Assembly: GCA_947499095.1 (NCBI GenBank)
Contig: CANMMR010000001.1
Span: 434,001-498,000, forward strand
From: an uncultured Erythrobacter sp.
GTDB lineage: Bacteria; Pseudomonadota; Alphaproteobacteria; Sphingomonadales; Sphingomonadaceae
Direction: 5' to 3'
DNA length: 64,000 bases
Below, in pieces: positions 59,102 to 64,000 of this stretch. Position 1 is the first letter of the stretch; every line of letters starts with the position of its first letter. Under the pieces are notes generated by a model, which saw only the letters and a list, made by a program, of their open reading frames with translations, was not told where the DNA came from and did not search any database. The translations under genes were made by a program, and so were the position numbers.

Positions 59102-59806
59102 ATGGTGCACCTCACTTTCGCCAGCTACAATATCCATAAAGCGGTCGGCCTCGATCGCAGGCGCGATCCCGAGCGCATCCTGTCAGTCCTGCACGAGATC
59201 GACGCCGATATCATCGCATTGCAGGAAGCGGACCGGCGGATCGGCGACCGGGCGACGGTGCTACCGCGCGCGGCACTCGACGATACCAAGTGGCGTGTCG
59301 TCGAGGTTGCGCGGCGGCCGCGCAGCATCGGCTGGCACGGCAATGCGCTGCTGGTCAGGCGGGATGTGGAGATCGTCGCAAGCCATGCGCTCGATATTCC
59401 GACGCTCGAGCCGCGCGGTGCGGCGTGCGGCGAAATCGCTGTGGACGGCAAATTGCTGCGTGTAATCGGCACGCATCTCGATCTTTCCGGCCTGCGTCGC
59501 CGCGACCAGATCCGCTCGCTCCTCACCTATGTCGGGTCTTGCAAGCGCGATTTGCCCTCGGTCATCCTCGGCGATTTCAACCAGTGGGGGCGCCATACAG
59601 GGGCCATGCGGGAATTCGGCAAGGAGTGGCAATTGGTCACGCCGGGCCGCAGCTATCCGAGCCGCCAGCCGATCGCGACGCTCGACCGGATCGCCGCCAC
59701 GCGCCACTGGGAATGCGTCGACACGAAGGTCCATCATACACCCCTCGCCGCCATCGCATCGGATCACCTCCCGATCGTCGCGCGACTTAAGCTGCACACA
59801 AAATAA
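59102..59806 (+). CDS. Endonuclease/exonuclease/phosphatase family protein
   Basis: LTFASYNIHKAVGLDRRRDPERILSVLHEIDADIIALQEADRR...VIGTHLDLSGLRRRDQIRSL...VILGDFNQWG...SDHLPIVARL. Confidence 0.9.
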   Translation: MVHLTFASYNIHKAVGLDRRRDPERILSVLHEIDADIIALQEADRRIGDRATVLPRAALDDTKWRVVEVARRPRSIGWHGNALLVRRDVEIVASHALDIPTLEPRGAACGEIAVDGKLLRVIGTHLDLSGLRRRDQIRSLLTYVGSCKRDLPSVILGDFNQWGRHTGAMREFGKEWQLVTPGRSYPSRQPIATLDRIAATRHWECVDTKVHHTPLAAIASDHLPIVARLKLHTK

Positions 59807-59880
59807 ACAGCCGATTATAAATTAGGCAATCGTGGCATTCTTTGGCCGCGAACCACCTGTGGGCACCTCCATGAGTCACT

Positions 59881-59897
59881 TTGGCACGCTTCATGCT
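59881..59897 (+). promoter_or_regulatory. Sigma-54 (RpoN) -24/-12 promoter upstream of glnK-amtB
   Basis: TTGGCACGCTTCATGCT versus consensus TTGGCACGN4TTGCW; GG-N10-GC spacing kept, one mismatch in the -12 element. Confidence 0.7.
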
Positions 59898-59951
59898 GCA
59901 CCTGCGAGAGCCGGCATCGGGGCCGGCGGATAGCCAGCAGGGGGTGAACGC

Positions 59952-60290
59952 GTGAAATTCATCATCGCCGTCATCAAGCCATACAAGCTCGACGAAGTGC
60001 GTGAAGCGCTCGGCGCAGTGGGTGTGGCCGGAATGACCGTGTCCGAAGTCAAGGGCTTCGGACGCCAGAAGGGGCAGACCGAGATTTATCGCGGCGCCGA
60101 ATATTCGACCAACATGCTGCCCAAGGTGAAGCTGGAGATCGCGACCAGCGACGATCTCGCGCCGCAAGTGGTCGAAACCATCCAGCAAACCGCCAGCAGC
60201 GAGGCAATCGGCGACGGGAAAATCTTCGTCTTCGACCTCGCTAGCGCCACCCGCATCCGCACCGGCGAAACCGGCGATACCGCGCTGTGA
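59952..60290 (+). CDS. glnK: P-II family nitrogen regulatory protein
   Basis: MKFIIAVIKPYKLDEVREALGAVGVAGMTVSEVKGFGRQKGQTEIYRGAEYSTNMLPKVKLEI; directly precedes amtB. Confidence 0.95.
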   Translation: MKFIIAVIKPYKLDEVREALGAVGVAGMTVSEVKGFGRQKGQTEIYRGAEYSTNMLPKVKLEIATSDDLAPQVVETIQQTASSEAIGDGKIFVFDLASATRIRTGETGDTAL

Positions 60291-60310
60291 CGACGATGAA
60301 GGAACCAACC

Positions 60311-61654
60311 ATGCTTCGCACTCTTTCCCGCGTGAGCGCCTTCGGCCTCGCGCTCCTCGCGCCGGTTGCGGCATTCGCGCAAGATCCGGGACTTCAGGCG
60401 CCCGTCGCGGTCGCGGAGGCCGCGGCAGCCGTGCCCAATCCGGGCAACAATGCCTGGATGATGACGGCGACCGTGCTGGTTATGCTCATGATCCTGCCCG
60501 GCCTCGCGCTGTTCTACGGCGGCCTCACCCGCTCCAAGAACATGCTCTCCACCATGACCCAGATCGGCGCGACCGCCTCGCTGGCGATGCTCGTCTGGGT
60601 GATGTGGGGCTATTCCACCGCCTTCGGTCCGGAAGGCAATGCGTTCTTCAGCTGGGGCAATCTCTTCCTGGCGCAGACCGACGCATCGAGCACGGCCGCG
60701 ACTTTCACCGACGAGGTGATCAGCGAGTTCGTGTTCATCAGTTTCCAGATGACCTTCGCGGCCATCACCGCGGCGCTCATCCTGGGCGCGACGGCAGAGC
60801 GGATGAAGTTCAGTGCCGTCATGCTGTTCGTGCCGCTGTGGCTGACGATCGTCTATTTCCCCATCGCCCACATGGTCTGGGCCGGTGGCGGGCTGCTGTT
60901 CGAAGACGGCGCGCTCGACTTTGCGGGCGGTACCGTGGTGCACATTAACGCTGGCGTTTCGGGTCTGGTGCTCGCTTACCTTCTCGGCAAGCGTCGCGGC
61001 TATCCGGCAGAACCGATGCCCCCGCACAGCCTGACGCTGACCATGGTCGGCACGGGCCTGCTGTGGGTCGGCTGGTTCGGCTTCAACGCCGGCTCGGCAC
61101 TCGAGGCGGATGCTTCGGCCGGTCTTGCCATGATCAACACCTTCGTCGCGACCGCGGCAGGCGCGCTCACCTGGATGGTGATCGAGAAGCTGGCGGGGCA
61201 CAAGGGCTCGGCTCTCGGCTTCTGCTCGGGCGTCATCGCCGGCCTCGTCGCCGTGACGCCTGCAGCGGGTAACAGCGGTCCTTTCGGCGCGATCCTGCTC
61301 GGTATCGTCAGCTCGGCTGTCTGTTACGTCTTCGTGGCGAAGATCAAGGCCAAACTCGGTTACGACGACAGCCTCGACGCCTTCGGCATCCACGGCATCG
61401 GCGGCATCGTCGGCGCGATCGGCACGGCTGTGGTCTACCAGCCGTTCCTTGCCGGTCCCGGCGACGGCTCGACCGCTCTCGGCGCCCAGCTCTGGGTCCA
61501 GATCTACAGCGTCCTCGTGACGATTGCGTGGGCCGGTATCGGCACCCTCATCGTCGGACTGGTCGTCAAGATGCTGCTCGGTCTCAGGGTCTCCGAGGAA
61601 GCCGAAGTCGACGGCCTCGACATCTCCGAACACGGAGAGCGGGCCTACAATTGA
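60311..61654 (+). CDS. amtB: Ammonium transporter
   Basis: NNAWMMTATVLVMLMILPGLALFYGGLTRSKNMLSTMTQIGATASLAMLVWVMWGYSTAFG...DSLDAFGIHGIGGIVGAIGTAV. Confidence 0.96.
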   Translation: MLRTLSRVSAFGLALLAPVAAFAQDPGLQAPVAVAEAAAAVPNPGNNAWMMTATVLVMLMILPGLALFYGGLTRSKNMLSTMTQIGATASLAMLVWVMWGYSTAFGPEGNAFFSWGNLFLAQTDASSTAATFTDEVISEFVFISFQMTFAAITAALILGATAERMKFSAVMLFVPLWLTIVYFPIAHMVWAGGGLLFEDGALDFAGGTVVHINAGVSGLVLAYLLGKRRGYPAEPMPPHSLTLTMVGTGLLWVGWFGFNAGSALEADASAGLAMINTFVATAAGALTWMVIEKLAGHKGSALGFCSGVIAGLVAVTPAAGNSGPFGAILLGIVSSAVCYVFVAKIKAKLGYDDSLDAFGIHGIGGIVGAIGTAVVYQPFLAGPGDGSTALGAQLWVQIYSVLVTIAWAGIGTLIVGLVVKMLLGLRVSEEAEVDGLDISEHGERAYN

Positions 61655-61746
61655 TACCGAGTTAGGCGGGGCCGCCTCTTCTCTCTCCTCTCCTCTCGGA
61701 GGTGGCCCCGCCAAACGATGTTCCTCCTGCGAACATGAGCCTTCGA

Positions 61747-61777
61747 GGGCCGGAGATCATTCTCCGGCCCCTTTTTT
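61747..61777 (+). terminator. Rho-independent terminator after amtB
   Basis: gggccggaga-tcat-tctccggccccttttttg. Confidence 0.88.
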
Positions 61778-61846
61778 GCGCGCCACGCCGATGTGACTCG
61801 ATCGCTACGCATTATTTGTGAAATGGATGCTAACACATTATAACTA

Positions 61847-64000
61847 TTGAAAATTCTCTATCCCGGATTCATCCCGCTTGTTGTTGCAGGGCCGAAAACG
61901 CCCGCACGCTGCGGCCTCGTCGCTATTGCGAGCCCGGCGACCGCACAGGTCGCGGAGCAAGTGGAAGGCGACGAAGACGTCATCATGGTGAGCGCGACGA
62001 AGCGTGATTCGACGATCCAGGACGTCCCGTTCTCGATCAATACGCAGACGCAGGAAGACATCCAGAAATCGGGCGCGGGCAATCTGGAAGATCTGTCGCG
62101 CCATGTGGCCGGCCTTTCGGTCCAGAACCTCGGACCGGGCCAGAGCCAGGTTTCGGTGCGCGGCGTTTCCGCCGGACAGGACGTGCGCGACCAGCCGGGC
62201 GTAAAGGAGCAGGTCGGCGTCTATCTCGACGAGAGCGTGATTTCGCTCTCGCTGTTCACGCCGGAACTCGACTTGTTCGACCTCAATCGCGTCGAAACGC
62301 TGCGCGGTCCGCAAGGCACGCTGTTCGGCTCGGGCAGCGTCGGCGGCACGATCCGTTACATCACCAACCAGCCGCTGGTCGGCGTGACCGAAGGCCTTGT
62401 CGAGAGCAATGTGAACCTCGTCGACGGGGACGACCTCGGCTGGCACGCCAAGGGGATGGTCAACCTCCCGCTCGGCGAGCGCGCGGCCATCCGCGCCGTC
62501 GGCTATTACACCCAGTACGGCGGCTTCATCAATGCGATCGGCCCGGCGGGCGGCGAGGACATCAATGGCGGCGAGCGCTATGGCGGCCGGCTTGCGCTGA
62601 CCATCGACACGGGCGAAGGCTTCAGCATCACCCCGCGCTTCATCTACCAGAAGATCACTGCCGACGGCTTCAACCGGCAGGAGATCTGGAACCTCTACGC
62701 CAACCCCGACCAAGCCGATCCGACCGTCTTCGACGAGCGGGAGCAGTATCTGAAGCTGCGCGAGGCGTTCGAGGACGAAACACTGATCGCCGACCTCGTG
62801 GTCGAGGCGGAACTCGGCGCGGTCACGTTGACCTCGGTCAGCTCGTACACCAATCGCGATATCCTGGTGAGCCGCGATGCCAGCGCGCTGAACGGATCGG
62901 TTTCGGTCGATCTCGGCTATCCCACCGCTGCGATCAACCTGCCGTCGAACTTGCGCGATACGACCGATGTGAACGCCATCACGCAGGACTGCGGCTGTCG
63001 TCCAATGGCAGCGGGCCGTTCCAGTGGGTTGTCGGCGGGTTCTATTCGAGCACCGATCGCTTCTACCGCCAGCGCCTGCCGACACCGGGCTACGCGGCGG
63101 CGACCGATGCGACGCTGGGCGCGGGAACTTCCGCGGCGGCCGCCAATGGCTTCCCCAACCTCGATTCGCCCTACAATACCGATATCCCCTATGAGCTGGA
63201 GCAGATCGCCATTTTCGGGGAAGCGACCTACGCTATCACCGATGCTTTCGATGTGACGGTCGGTGCGCGGTATTACGATTTCGAGGAAAGCCGTCGCTTC
63301 GTCTCGGGCGGCCTGTTCGCCAATGGCGACAATGCGGCAGATACGACGAAATCGGACGGTGTAAGCCCGCGCGTTCTGCTCAGCTACGACGTCAACGACA
63401 CGCTGACGCTGAACGCACAGGCATCGAAGGGCTTTCGCCTCGGTGGGGTCAACGATCCGCTCAACGTGACGCTCTGTTCGCCGGACGACGAAGCGCTATT
63501 CGGCTCCTTCCAGAGCTATGACGACGAGAGCCTGTGGAACTACGAAGTCGGCGCGAAGGCGCAGGGTCGCGGGTTCTATGCCAATGTCGCGGGCTTCTAT
63601 AACGACATCAGCGATTTGCAGGTAACGCTCGATGCGGGTAGCTGCTCTTCGCGCGTGGTGTTCAACGTGCCGGATGCCCACTCGATGGGTGTGGAGGCGG
63701 AAGTCGGCTTATCACACACTCCGGGCCTGGACTTCGTCTTCTCAGGCAGCCTGATCGAAGCGGAATTCGATTCGACCCTGCCCGAGCCGCTGGCCACCGC
63801 CACCGGTATTCGGGAGGGCAATCGCCTGCCATCGGTGCCGGAATTCCAGCTTTCGGTCTCGGGCAGCTACGAATTCCCGGTCTCGGCCACGGCGGATGCT
63901 TATGTCGCGGCATCCTACAGCCATGTCGGCAATCGCTACACCCAGCCGGCGGACCAGGAAAACAATCCGCGCACTTTCGTGCATGGCTTGCCGTTCCTTG
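61847..64000 (+). pseudogene. TonB-dependent receptor with internal frameshift; 3' end beyond the window
   Basis: Plug domain (DVIMVSATKRDSTIQDVPFSINTQTQEDIQ...RGPQGTLFGSGSVGGTIRYITNQP) in one frame up to ~62987, then LRLSSNGSGPFQWVVGGFYSSTDRFYRQRLP...KGFRLGGVNDPLNV in another frame to the window end. Confidence 0.75.

Noticed and set aside
1-64000. CRISPR array, prophage, insertion sequence or defence/toxin-antitoxin system
   Set aside because: No direct-repeat/spacer pattern, transposase, integrase, phage structural or recognised defence protein seen in the translations

Overview
The window is a gene-dense, high-GC chromosomal segment. Gene content, the cytochrome bc1 operon and MipZ suggest an alphaproteobacterium, most likely Sphingomonadales/Erythrobacteraceae; this placement is inference. 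Most of it is ordinary housekeeping: sucC (partial), cysQ-like, gpmA, purEK, folA, ribF, ileS, lspA, pepN, petABC, apt, panC, mipZ, pgm-type phosphohexomutase, Lhr-type helicase, a TonB/ExbB/ExbD cluster, hom, glpX, prs, hisN, rpmI-rplT, pheST, prfC, glnK-amtB and a TonB-dependent receptor cut by the window end. There are two tRNAs (Thr-GGT, Gly-TCC). I saw no CRISPR array, prophage, transposase or recognisable defence island. The best candidates for something undescribed are: (1) a ~105-nt element present as inverted pairs at two loci (3985-4205 and 13201-13470), whose successive hairpins keep their pairing while the stem sequences differ, i.e. visible compensatory changes; (2) a Ton cluster with four ExbD-family genes, two of which have lost the transmembrane aspartate needed for proton coupling and sit beyond a terminator; (3) a coupled pair of paralogous small exported proteins at 43824-44854; (4) a 35-bp near-perfect inverted repeat between glpX and prs. 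Two genes (an SDR and the terminal TonB receptor) carry apparent frameshifts. All calls are by reading the translations; no database search was run.
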